Part shown: one piece after another, positions 46,256 through 55,576 of the stretch
Layout: every line of letters begins with the position of its first letter
How positions within the stretch are numbered: the first letter of the stretch is position 1
Source of the DNA: Chamaelirium japonicum
Lineage: Eukaryota > Streptophyta > Magnoliopsida > Liliales > Melanthiaceae
Length of the DNA: 64,000 bases
NCBI GenBank assembly: GCA_947650365.1
Contig: CANTAL010000024.1
Span: 1,645,001 to 1,709,000 of the forward strand
Direction of reading: 5' to 3'
Notes under the pieces: generated by a model
The model's input: the letters and a program-made list of their open reading frames with translations, nothing else
Told to the model about the DNA's origin: nothing
The model's database searches: none
Program-made: the position numbers and the translations under genes

Positions 46256-46879
46256 CTAGATCACCCATTTGGTCATTCGACCAGCTCGACCTGCTTTGTC
46301 GATGATATCTTTGAGTGGGTGTTCTGAGATGACTGTGATCTGATGGGAAACAAAATAAGGTTGGAGACGATGCGATGCAGTGAGCAAGGCCAGTATGACC
46401 TTCTCAGTCTTTGAATAGCGGGTCTCGGCAGGAAGAAGAGTATGGCTGATGTAGTAAACAGGATGTTCGACACTTTCTCTTCTGCTGACCAGTACCGCAC
46501 TGATTGCTTGATCAGTGACGGCAAGATAGAGCCATAAATCTTCTTTTGGAAGTGGGGCCGTCAGGATAGGAGCTTGCACCAGATATTTCTTGATGTCTTG
46601 AAACGCTTTTTCGCAAGTTGGACTCCACCCAGATGTATCCGCCTTTCGTAGCTTGTCGAAGAGCGGCTTACACTTGTCGGAAGACTTTGAGATGAATCTA
46701 TTGAGGGCAGTAAGTCTTCCAGTGAGACATTGCACTTCCTTCTGATTGGTAGGTGATGGCATGTCGAGGATGGCTCGAATTTGGTCGGGGTTAGCTTCAA
46801 TACCCCTCCAAGTCACAAGGTGACCCAGGAATTTGCCAGATTGAACTCCGAAAGCACATTTGGCCGGATTGAGCTTCAT
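46256..46879 (-). pseudogene. RT C-terminal part and first RNase H of the Tat element
   Basis: It starts MKLNPAKCAFGVQSGKFLGH, the RT segment just after the catalytic motif, then the thumb/connection (NQKEVQCLTGRLTALNRFI) and a Ty3-type RNase H (LYLAVTDQAISAVLV, AETRYSKTEK, YFVSHQITV). It lies in a different frame from the upstream RT because of a small deletion near 46955-46980. It ends at an in-frame TAG (46256-46258), after which the second RNase H continues in the same frame. It would copy element RNA into DNA and degrade the RNA strand. Confidence 0.88.
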
Positions 46880-46911
46880 GCGATACTTTCGGAGGATTTG
46901 GAATGTTTCAG

Positions 46912-47660
46912 TCAGATCGGATAGAGGATTTCCTCTACTGGAGCTTTTGGTAAGGAGATCGTCGTCGAGTGATCTTTGAACATCTTTGTGACTAACCGTT
47001 GATAAGTGGATCCGGCGTTTTTGAGGCCGAACGGCATTACGTTGTAGCAGTAGAGACCTCTGCTAGTCACAAAGCATGTCTTCTCTTGATCATCAGAGTG
47101 AAGCGGAATTTGATTGTACCCAGAGTATCCATCCTTGAAAGATAATAGCTCGTGGCCAGCAGTGGCATCGACGAGTCTATCTATCCTTGGCATGGGGAAT
47201 ATATCTTTGGGGCAAGACTTGTTGAGGTTGGTGAAGTCGATGCACACTCTGACCTTCCCGTTTTTCTTTGGAATAGCAACTATATTGGAGATCCAAGTAG
47301 GGTACTCTACTTCACGAATGAAGCCTGCTGTGAGTAACTTACTGATCTCCTCTTGAACAGCAACTTGTAGCTCTGGTCGGATTGTACATGGCTTTTGCTT
47401 GACAGGCTTTACTTCTTCTTTGATCGCGAGCCGGTGACAAGCGTCATCTGGATTGATCCCAGGCATGTCTTCGAAGCACCAAGCGAAGACGTCGATGTTG
47501 GACTGGAGGAAGGATACCATGTCTCGCACTTCTGCGTCGCTGAGACCGGTACCGATGAAGGTTTGTTGAGGGAGATCTCCTCTGCCGATATTGATTGGAA
47601 TGATTTCTTCGATTGAAGGAGATGCCTCCCACTCGATTGGTGGGGGCTCAGTCAGCGGAA
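46912..47660 (-). pseudogene. Reverse transcriptase N-terminal part of the Tat element
   Basis: The frame 47529-46912 has, in order, FAWCFEDMPGI, VKPVKQKPC, IVAIPKKNGKVRVCIDFTNLN, CPKDIFPMPRIDRLVD, FKDGYSGYNQIPL, VMPFGLKNAGSTYQ and MFKD, all classic Ty3/gypsy RT motifs. Directly after MFKD the sequence is short by some bases and shifts frame. The acidic pair of the catalytic motif is readable only in another frame, and the usual residues before it are gone, so polymerase activity is lost. An in-frame TAG just upstream (about 47659) separates it from protease. Confidence 0.88.
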
Positions 47661-47829
47661 TCTCCTTTGATTGCTATTTTGAAGAAGGACCAGCTTCATC
47701 TCGTGGTCGCTTTGGAGGAGCGATATTGATCTTGCGATCTGTTTTTGCCGCAGCCACTTCACAAGATCGCCCGGCATGCTGATCGCCTCGAATACAGACA
47801 ATGCCTTCTTCCGTTGCAAACTTGAGAAG

Positions 47830-48492
47830 TTAATGGTAAGAAGAGGAGATGGCATTAATCTGGTGGAGGAATGGTCGCCCGAGAATGGCGTTGTAGCTGG
47901 ACGTTCCTTCGACAATTGCAAACCTCACCGAGACTCGAGTCTCTTGGCTAAGGTCGAGAGTGAATCTCGATTCGCCCATTGTAATGCTTTGTTCGCCGTT
48001 GAAGCCCGTGATTACGGTTGGGACGACATCGAGGCTTGAGTATTTATGTCCCAGACGTTTGAAGCAGTCTGAGAACATAATATCGATGGAGCTTCCGGTA
48101 TCGATGAGGATTCGATTGACAGTGCTTCCGTCGATGAGGTGTTTCAAGACCAGGGGGTCTCGATGCGGAGTATGAACTCTTTGGAGATCAGTATCATTGA
48201 AAACTATGGAGGGCCAAGCCAAACCCTCGATAGGCTTCTCGATCCAGATGTCCTCTTTATTTGCAGAAGAGCGAACGTGAAAGATACGTCGAATTTGCCG
48301 ATCAACTTCCTTCCCGGTCACTGATTGATTGTGCAATGATCCATGAATGCCAAAGACGTTGGCACTCACAGTGAGAGGAGATCGGTTGGAAGAAATTTGA
48401 TGGACCCAACAAGCTTCTTTCCCCTTCACAGAGGATCGGCGTTGATCTTGCCCATCTTTGGTGAACTCTTGGAGATGGCCCTCTCGTAGCAA
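47830..48492 (-). pseudogene. Aspartic protease region of the Tat element
   Basis: The 220-residue frame carries the active-site motif ILIDTGSS (D131) and the later ILGRPFL motif of retroviral-type aspartic proteases, which act as dimers to cut Gag-Pol. It continues in the same frame from the zinc knuckle and would run on into RT but for a TAA near 47827 and a TAG near 47659. The listed start is the first codon of the open stretch, not a true initiation site. Confidence 0.85.
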
Positions 48493-48509
48493 GTCTTCAA
48501 GGTGAAATT

Positions 48510-50138
48510 TTAGCCGATAGCACTGATCGGTGGAATGGCCGTGACTTCAGTGGAAGTCGCAATAAACTGTTTTGTCAGCCGTGAATTTAGTATTTGGCTG
48601 AAGAGGATTGGGCCTTCGAAGGAATTCCTCATGTTGAATGCGGTCGAGGATCTGCTTGATCGGTAAATTCCACTCGGTAAAAGCGGTCTTTGTCGGGGAT
48701 CGACGTCCGTTGTTCTTTGATCGTTTGTTGGTAGGGGGGCTGCTGCCTCAGCGTTGTGAGATTTAACAGCATATTTCGGAGCTTCTCTCTCAGTAGGCCT
48801 TCGCTTCGACTCTTGCCCTTTTCGGGCGACTTGATCGTCCTCAACCTCAATCTCCCTCTGGATTCGATCAAACATTGAACCCAGGGAAGGAGGGGGATTG
48901 CGGATTAAGTCATTGTAGATGTGTTGGTCGAAGCGGAGTGCATTCTGGAAAGCCAACATAATAGCTTCATCATCCAGATGTCTCCCGGAGAGGGCGGCGT
49001 GCTCGTTGCGGAATCGCCTTGTGAAGCTGCGGAGACTCTCATCGGCACCCATCCTCAACCGATAGAGGGAGTCGAGCTTCTTCTCCGGCTTCATGTTTAA
49101 TTGATAATGCTGCACGAAGTGACTGGCCAAAACATCGAATCGGGTGATGGATCCCGCTCGAAGGTTATGGTACCAATCGAGAGATGGCTCGTCGAGGCTC
49201 CCGGCGAAGGTGCGACAGAGCACGTTGTTCTCTTCTTCGTGCGGCGTCAAGGCTTGCTTGAAGGCTAGTATATGGAGAGTTGGATCTCCTTTGACACAAT
49301 TGAATTTGGGGAGAGTGGGAGTTCTCCATCCCCTTGGAAATATCGACTCGAAGAGGCTTCGATGGAGAGGTCCGGCAGAGGAGTATCCATCCTTACGACC
49401 ATGCCCTCGACTTGGATGTAGATCGAGAGGCAAGATCGAGAGGTCTTGTTCAGGCCTCCGAGTATCAGCAGGTTCGAGTCGGTGATGAAGGTTTGATCCA
49501 AGCCCACGCTGAAGTGGAATAGATAGAGAAACTCTACTCTTTGAGGGAACCCCTTTCATCTGATGTCTCCTTGAGATGTCGGGTTTTGAAGGTGCCTTCC
49601 TGTCGCAGTTGCAACTAGAAAAGGATTGGGAGGACTCATCGTCGAGGCGATCCCAAACACTCTGCTTCCATGGGGCAGCAGAAGGAGTTGGGTCACGATG
49701 AATCCTCTCAAGGGCAGCAGTGCCCATTGATCTCCGTTGCTCGGAGTGGATTGATTGTCGTGGAAGATCGACCCTCTCATTAGTAGAGGGGATAGGAACA
49801 GCAATCCCAGCCTCGGAGGCCGCCTTTTTAAGAGCATCCCTCTCAGCGGTAAGGGCGTCGTTCTGTTTTGCCAATTGAAGTAATTGGAAGTCGATCGTCG
49901 AGATTTGATAAGTCGATGGAGGGTCTTCAGCAGGAGCGGGGGTAGTTTGCCCAATTGATTGTTGGGCGAGTTGGGCGATTGGTCGATCGACCGATCTCCC
50001 GCTACCTGAGCGAACCTCCATCTCGGGGACAGCAAGGGGCTGTCCGAAGTTGAGCCTTTGACTCATTGATCGAGTCTCAGGACGAACTTGTTGAGTGTTA
50101 CTTCCTTCTGGTTGACCCTGATGCTTCGTTCTCGCCAT
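48510..50138 (-). CDS. gag: Gag protein of the Tat element (542 codons, C-terminus frameshifted)
   Basis: This is the longest open frame in the window, starting MARTKHQGQPEG at an ATG 160 bases after the primer site. A predicted coiled coil lies near residues 82-108 (QLLQLAKQNDALTAERDALK) and the conserved retrotransposon gag domain near 275-400 (WRTPTLPKFNCVKGDP, FAGSLDEPSLDWYHNL, LYRLRMGADESLRSFTRRF, ALSGRHLDDEAI). The domain would assemble the cytoplasmic virus-like particle. The last 50 or so residues are in the wrong frame, replacing the zinc knuckle. Residues 160-260 look less ordered and may contain a compensated indel pair. It may still be translated but is unlikely to be fully functional. 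Confidence 0.85.
   Translation of the reverse strand: MARTKHQGQPEGSNTQQVRPETRSMSQRLNFGQPLAVPEMEVRSGSGRSVDRPIAQLAQQSIGQTTPAPAEDPPSTYQISTIDFQLLQLAKQNDALTAERDALKKAASEAGIAVPIPSTNERVDLPRQSIHSEQRRSMGTAALERIHRDPTPSAAPWKQSVWDRLDDESSQSFSSCNCDRKAPSKPDISRRHQMKGVPSKSRVSLSIPLQRGLGSNLHHRLEPADTRRPEQDLSILPLDLHPSRGHGRKDGYSSAGPLHRSLFESIFPRGWRTPTLPKFNCVKGDPTLHILAFKQALTPHEEENNVLCRTFAGSLDEPSLDWYHNLRAGSITRFDVLASHFVQHYQLNMKPEKKLDSLYRLRMGADESLRSFTRRFRNEHAALSGRHLDDEAIMLAFQNALRFDQHIYNDLIRNPPPSLGSMFDRIQREIEVEDDQVARKGQESKRRPTEREAPKYAVKSHNAEAAAPLPTNDQRTTDVDPRQRPLLPSGIYRSSRSSTAFNMRNSFEGPILFSQILNSRLTKQFIATSTEVTAIPPISAIG
48520..48640 (-). pseudogene. Gag zinc knuckle, broken by a stop
   Basis: In the protease frame the residues YCDFH ... 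SHGHSTDQCYRL form the C-x-F-H ... G-H-x4-C knuckle of Tat-type Gag. A TGA at 48547-48549 lies inside it, where a Trp codon is usual in this position. The upstream 542-residue gag frame overlaps here in a different frame, so a frameshift near 48655 separates Gag from its own knuckle. Confidence 0.75.
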
Positions 50139-50271
50139 TTAGTAGAGAGCGAAGGATACAATGAGAGTGCCGACGTCCGAACGATTGTTTGCTCAACTGA
50201 AGGGGCTAGGAAGTCTGATCGGTTGTCTTCTCAACCGATCTATCTTTGTTGTAGAGCGAACTTGGCTTCTC

Positions 50272-50294
50272 GTTCGATCCCACAAACGGCGCCA
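50272..50294 (-). other. Primer-binding site of the Tat element, tRNA-Asp-like
   Basis: Read on the minus strand it starts TGGCGCCGTT, three bases after the 5' LTR, and ends GGATCGAAC. From memory, the 3' end of plant tRNA-Asp(GUC) gives TGGCGCCGTT and GGATCGAAC with a different four to five bases between, so this is a near match. Confidence 0.65.
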
Positions 50295-50297
50295 AAC

Positions 50298-50987
50298 TGT
50301 CGGGAAAAATCTTCGTGCCGACCCGAAGACTTCGCCGCACCAGTCAATTGAGGTTCGAGTCGAAGATCATTGTTCGATCTGTTGATCAGAGTTGGAACTT
50401 TCAATATGCAAACAGAGAGAGTTTGACACAAGAGATGTGATCTTGGAGTTCAACCGAAGCCTACGTCTCCGTGCTATAGGGAGCAACCCGAATTCACTAA
50501 CACTTATATCGAAGTGATCTCGATAGGCCGAGTATCACCGAAACCACTCTGATCTCTTCGAAGACAAGAAGAAGATCGATGAGAGGAGGAGGAGAGGAAG
50601 CTGAAGAATTCCAGAGCTCTGGGTTTCTGAAAATCAAATCTCAGAACTGAAATTCGGATCTATTTACATTCGAAGGGCTGCTATTTATAGAATTTCCTGG
50701 TGGTAAATGGCGATTTTCTGTTGTCGTATCTAGGGATCCTCCAGGTAAAGCTGGTGGGCCCCGCTGTCGTCTCCTAGGGGATTCCACAGGCTCTTGGGCC
50801 CACCAGGCAGAGCCGGTGGGTCCTGCTGTAGTCTTTGGGGGCCCACCAGGCAGGGCCGGTGGGTCCCGCTGTAGTCTTCAGGGGCCCACAGACGGCGCCA
50901 GGGTCCCGCTGTGGTCTTCAGGGGCCCACCAGGCAGGGCTGGTGGGTCCCGCTGTTTGCAGACTTTTTGCCAAAATTTGCACCCACA
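50298..50987 (-). repeat. 5' LTR of the Tat element (right side on plus strand)
   Basis: It is 690 bp. On the minus strand it holds a TATA box (CTATAAATAG, 50681-50690) and the same GGGCCCACC tandem units as the other LTR. Differences from the partner LTR are mostly C/T and G/A changes. Confidence 0.95.
50681..50690 (-). promoter_or_regulatory. TATA box in the Tat 5' LTR
   Basis: CTATAAATAG on the minus strand, about 390 bases before the end of the LTR. It is the likely core promoter of the element and is changed in the other LTR. Confidence 0.55.
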
Positions 50988-50992
50988 TGCCT

Positions 50993-51700
50993 CATCTTCC
51001 TTCTTTACTTTCTTTTATTTAATTAATCTAATTAGTTTAATAAATTAAATTTTTAAATAATTGAATAAATATTTAATTATCGATATAATTAAATATTTAA
51101 ATAATTTAAATAATTTATTTATTATTTAAATATTAAAATAAATAAATATTCAATTGATTATTTAAAATAATATTAAATTATTTTAAAAAATATTTTATTA
51201 TCTATATATTGAAATATTTACATAATAATTTATTTTAATTATTATTTAGTTAATTATAAAATTATTTAATAATTAATAATTTATTTTATTAATTAAATAA
51301 TCTATTTAATATATTTGTATACTAAATAAGTTTTTAAATATTTAAATAATTGACTAATTATTTAATTATTTTATAATAAAATAATATTTTAAAAAATATC
51401 TAATAAAATAAATTAATAAAGTAATTATAGAATTAAATAATTATTTTTTTATTTAATAATTTAAATAATTTAATAGTTACCTAATCTAATTATTTTATAA
51501 TATAATAATAATAAATAAATAAAATAATAAATTTAATTAAATAAATAGATAATTAAATAATTAAATAAATTAATTATTTTACTTAAATCTTAATTATTAT
51601 ATTATTTAAATTATTAAATTATTTAATAATTTAATAAATGATTTATTTAATTAAAAAAATTATAGTAATATTACTATGATAATTATAATAACATTGAGAT
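50993..51700. repeat. AT-rich domain of the dominant repeat, right of the Tat insertion
   Basis: Begins CATCTTCCTTCTTTACTTTC, the other half of the interrupted domain end, then about 650 bp of TAATTAAATAATT-like sequence to the inverted ATTACTATGATAATTATAAT boundary near 51675. No gene seen. Confidence 0.7.
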
Positions 51701-51984
51701 GATACTATTGAGAAGTGAAGTTTTGAAATTTAGATTCCTTTTTACTTCACACCTATACCCGTGGCCAATGGACTGGAGCATAACTTCTTCTATCTTCATT
51801 TATCTCTCTGTTCTCTTCTCTTTTCTTCTCTTTCTTCTGTGGAGTTCTAAAATTTAGATTTTTTCTTACTTCACACTTATACCTGCGGTCAATGGATTGG
51901 AGTAGGACCTCTTCTCTCTTCTCTTTTCGTTTATATTCTCATTCTCATCTCTCTTCTTCTCTGTTCTGTCTTCGTTTCTCTCTC
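51701..51984 (-). repeat. Dominant repeat, inverted unit
   Basis: Two short inverted units (TGAAGTTTTGAAATTTAG at 51715 and GTGGAGTTCTAAAATTTAG at 51839), ending in a CT-rich run cut by a Copia-type LTR fragment. Confidence 0.6.
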
Positions 51985-52244
51985 GTTCACGTGCGGTTCA
52001 TTATCATTCCGTTCTCTCTGGATCATAGATCCAAAAGGTATGATGACTCTAAACAACTAACTAGATGCATGTATGTCTTCCGTAGATTGTAGTGTGTCTC
52101 TAGGGTGTCCGCACATATGCTAAGATCATAGATTTGCATGTAGATTATTTTGTAAAATTAATTGTAATAAAACATACACCGTATGATCTTCGGATCTATC
52201 TTTTGCTTCCGCTGCGACTCTGATAAGCAGATCCAATTCCAACA
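51985..52244 (+). mobile_element. Copia-type LTR end fragment
   Basis: It ends GCTTCCGCTGCGACTC ... ATTCCAACA at 52244. Its reverse complement begins TGTTGGAATT and has GCAGCGGAAGC about 33 bases in, closely like the start of the solo LTR at 53438 (TGTTGGAATC, GCAGCGGAAAC). The fragment therefore lies opposite to that LTR. The left end is ragged and no duplication was found, so it is a truncated remnant. Confidence 0.65.
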
Positions 52245-53437
52245 TAAACCCCTGGCGAATGGACTAGAATAGGACTTCTTCTCTCTTCTCTCTTTGTTTA
52301 TCTCTCCATTCTCTTCTCTCTTCTACTCTTTCTTCTGTCTTCGTTTCTCTCTCCGTTTTCTTATGACTGGTCGGCTGGGCTCGACATATTCGTGCTGATA
52401 ACATGTTATGAGATGGGAGAATGCTTATTAATTTTATTTATTTTAATTAATATTTTTTAAATATTATAAAGTATATTATTTCTTTAAATATTTAAATAGT
52501 ATCATCTCAATGTTATTATTTAAATATTTAATTATAAAATATTGCAAAATTATTAAATAATTTATATAAATTTATGAGCATGAAAAATATTTTATTTCTC
52601 TTCTTCTCTCTTTATTTATTTCTTCTTTCTCTTCTCTCTTCTTCTCTCTCTTCTGTGTTCATTTCTCGCTCTATTTTCTTTTGACTGGTCGGCTGGGCTC
52701 GACATGTTCATCCTATAACATGTTGAGAGAAAAGAGAAAAGAGAAGAAGAGAGAAAAGAAATGAGAGATAAACGAAGAGACAAGAAGTCCTGCTCCAGTC
52801 CATTAGCCACGGGTATAGGTATAAAGTAAAAAGGAATCTAAATTTCAAAACTCCACTTCTCAATAATATAATTAAATCTCTCCGTTCTCTTCTCTCTTCT
52901 ACTATGGATTAGGGTTTCCCATAGATTGCTTAGGCCCAAAGTAAGCTTACCCTTTAAATAATATATGACCCTATTAGGGTGGGGAATATTTCACGGCTCT
53001 CTATTTCTCCCATTTTATAACAGATTATCAGCATGAAATTATCGATTAGGCACTAACTAAGCTACCCTATAAATAATATACGACCCTTTAGGGTAGGGCA
53101 CGTTTGACGGTTCTCTCTTTCTCTCATCTCATAACACGTTATCAGCACGGATATGTTGAGCCCAGCCAACCAGTCGCAAGAAAACGAAGAGAAAAACGAA
53201 GACAGAAGAGACAGAAGAAGAGAGAAGAGAACAGAGAGATAAATAAAGAGAGAAGAGATAAGATGTCATGCTCTATTCCATTGACCATGGGTATAGGTGT
53301 GAAGTAAGAAGGAATCTACATTTCAAAACTCCACTTCTGTCTTTGTTTTTCTCTCTGTTTTCTTACGACTAGTCGGCTGGGCTTGACATGTTCGTGCAGA
53401 TAACGTGTTATGAAATGGAAGAAAGAGAGAGTCATCA
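52245..53437. repeat. Dominant repeat, mixed units with an AT-rich patch
   Basis: Inverted motif near 52392, an AT-rich patch at 52425-52600, an inverted remnant at 52680, plus units near 53023 and 53143, and an inverted unit near 53393 that is cut by the solo LTR at TCATCA. Confidence 0.65.
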
Positions 53438-55576
53438 TGTTGGAATCTAATCCGGGTCAGAGGCTCGCAGCGGAAACGATTTTGGCGGTCGAAAGACCGT
53501 TCATGGTGCACGTTACACTATTTAAATTTTCATAGAAACTAATCTACATATGTGTGCATGTGTATGCACGAGAATCGAAAACCCCTAACAGCAATCTAGC
53601 GTAATGATTAACTAGCATGGATGCAAATCATAATGCTCGCTAGATCTACATGTTAGATTACACATACCTTTCGTACGGATCTTTTAACCATGGAGAATTG
53701 TCTTCTTTGTCGATGGAGACGGAAGATCGTTCGCGAAGATGCCGACGGTACGAATGGAGATGTTGCCTTCTTGTTCACCCGATCTCACACGATGCACGGA
53801 ACGTCGCTCTCGGATCTCTGAGTGCCTCCGAAGAACGACCCTTCTCTTTCTTCAGAACTCCACGCGAGGAAGACGAAGTAGCAAGCGGGAAACGGAGAGA
53901 GATTAGGGAGAGAACTAGAGAGATTAGAGAGAGGAGGGGGTTCGGATTTTTTTTGCATCACATGGGGCCGGCGCCCATAGCTCCCTTTATAGGGCCGGCC
54001 ATCCCCCCTTGGATAAGGATCCAAGGGGATAATAACTCCCTCTCATTATCTCTCCATTATCTCCTTTTTATCTCTCCGCGTATTTATCCGTTTTCCCACT
54101 TTTTTAGGGCTCGATCTTAACCGATTTATCGCCCCATCCCTATCTATATGGCCGGCCCTATAGATGAGGGATTCTCATCCCTACATCATAGGGTCGGCCC
54201 TGGTGAGGTGTCCCACCACTAGGATCGGCCAACAGTGAGGTCCGGCAGAGTGTGGTTTTTACCAAAACGCCCCGACGCCTCATTTTGACCATTTCTAGCG
54301 TGCGATACCTAGCGGCCATTACTTAAGTGATATCTACTAGTTACTTACTATTAACTGAGGCCACCGGAGGGTGCCTCTAGCAAAGTCAACTAGTCAACTC
54401 GCAACATACCCCGGTGCATCGCACCTATGCAGCGAAGTTCACTTATGGCTAGGGATTACTACATACGACTCTGCACTAGTCTCGAGCTCAACCCTTAGTA
54501 CTCGTATGTAATTACGCATCTACCGTGCTCTAGTGCCAAGCACACACGGAGCGTATACTTCTTTCTTCCTCATGCTTATGGTGTTCCGAGGAGACGGTTC
54601 AAGAACCGTACATAATGTTGATAAGGTGGAACCATCAGGGACCGGGGTTCATGGCTTCCAACTCAAGCTCGATCGACACACTACCCGAGTGTACCATCGA
54701 TCCTCTGAGCTCGAGTTAACCTGCGTAGCCACCCAGAGTGCGACGCAGGCTGCACTCCAATTCACCCAGACTTACTATGTTCTCCATCATACCCCTGCTC
54801 TCCGCTTAGTAGTAGTAAACCCGCTGTCCCTCCACTTGATGCCATGATTCACTTCGAGCGGTGAAGACTACCGTCAGACTCGAATGATCATATGACTTAG
54901 TTCCTTCCAGGTTGACCTATATATCATACCTCTGATTACCCCGTCGAGTAATCGAACCCGGTCAACAGTCAAACTGATGACCACCAGGCCTGGGTTTGGT
55001 ACAGTGTAAGTCACACCAAGGAACGCACCTCCCATCAGGGGTGTGGATGGCCTGCAGGAGTGACACGCTAATGCAACGCCAGCCGGGTAACCCAGTACAC
55101 CGTGGTTTTGGATCACTGCATATGGACCCTCACACATTGGTGCGCCAAAGCACCACGAAACTGGTTAGTCTATCAGTCGTGGTTCCTCAGGGTTTAGGAC
55201 CGTTTTACCCTAAGCAGAAACACGGCTTAGTGTACCAGTGTCTGCTCACTGATCTGTACACCGTGTTAGTTTCGTTCAGCCACAGACACTGTGCCTGGTG
55301 ATGACCATGGTGAAGATATCCCATGAACTGTCATCGCCAATAGCTTAACATGATGAGGCGACCAACCTGATCATAGCTGTGAACTTATTTAGGTTATATG
55401 GGACCAATCCACTCAGTCTTCAACTCAGTGGACTACCATATAACCATGGCTCTCTGTTCTCAAAAGAACACGTAACTATGTTACGCACCTATATGCATCT
55501 CATATATTAATAACTATCAATCTTTATTAGACCAAAACATAAAGTTTTACAAGCTTAGAACACATCAATCCTAACA
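53438..55576 (-). mobile_element. Copia-type solo LTR, 2139 bp, with CATCA target duplication
   Basis: Plus-strand ends are TGTTGGAATC and CAATCCTAACA, imperfect inverted termini. CATCA occurs at 53433-53437 and 55577-55581, and removing the element restores the repeat sequence found elsewhere as GAGAGCCATCAAACGTGCCCC. A minus-strand TATA box (CCCTATAAAGGG) near 53984-53995 suggests minus orientation. There is no internal domain, primer site or coding frame, so it is a solo LTR left by recombination between two LTRs, or a non-coding element of the same form. The Copia assignment is from the style of the ends and is less sure than the insertion itself. The 156- and 104-residue frames inside are not genes. 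Confidence 0.8.

Larger units (their letters stand above)
38285..50987 (-). mobile_element. Full-length Tat-lineage Ty3/gypsy retrotransposon, 12.7 kb, defective
   Basis: The two LTRs are 690 bp each (38285-38974 and 50298-50987), beginning TG and ending CA. Flanks are identical 5-bp duplications, TGCCT at 38280-38284 and 50988-50992. The host sequence joins cleanly across the insertion when compared with empty copies of the repeat near 26840 and 29835. Minus-strand order is LTR, primer site, gag, protease, RT, RNase H, second RNase H, integrase, antisense gene, minisatellite, polypurine tract, LTR. A second RNase H after the first and an extra antisense gene before the 3' LTR are traits of the Tat lineage (Retand, Grande, RIRE2 types). 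By hand count the LTRs differ at about 34 of 690 sites. Several stops and frameshifts show that this copy cannot make its own proteins. Confidence 0.93.

Noticed and set aside
53650..54120. 156-residue open frame inside the solo LTR
   Set aside because: It has no recognisable domain, lies wholly within non-coding LTR sequence and lacks a matching frame in the related LTR pieces.
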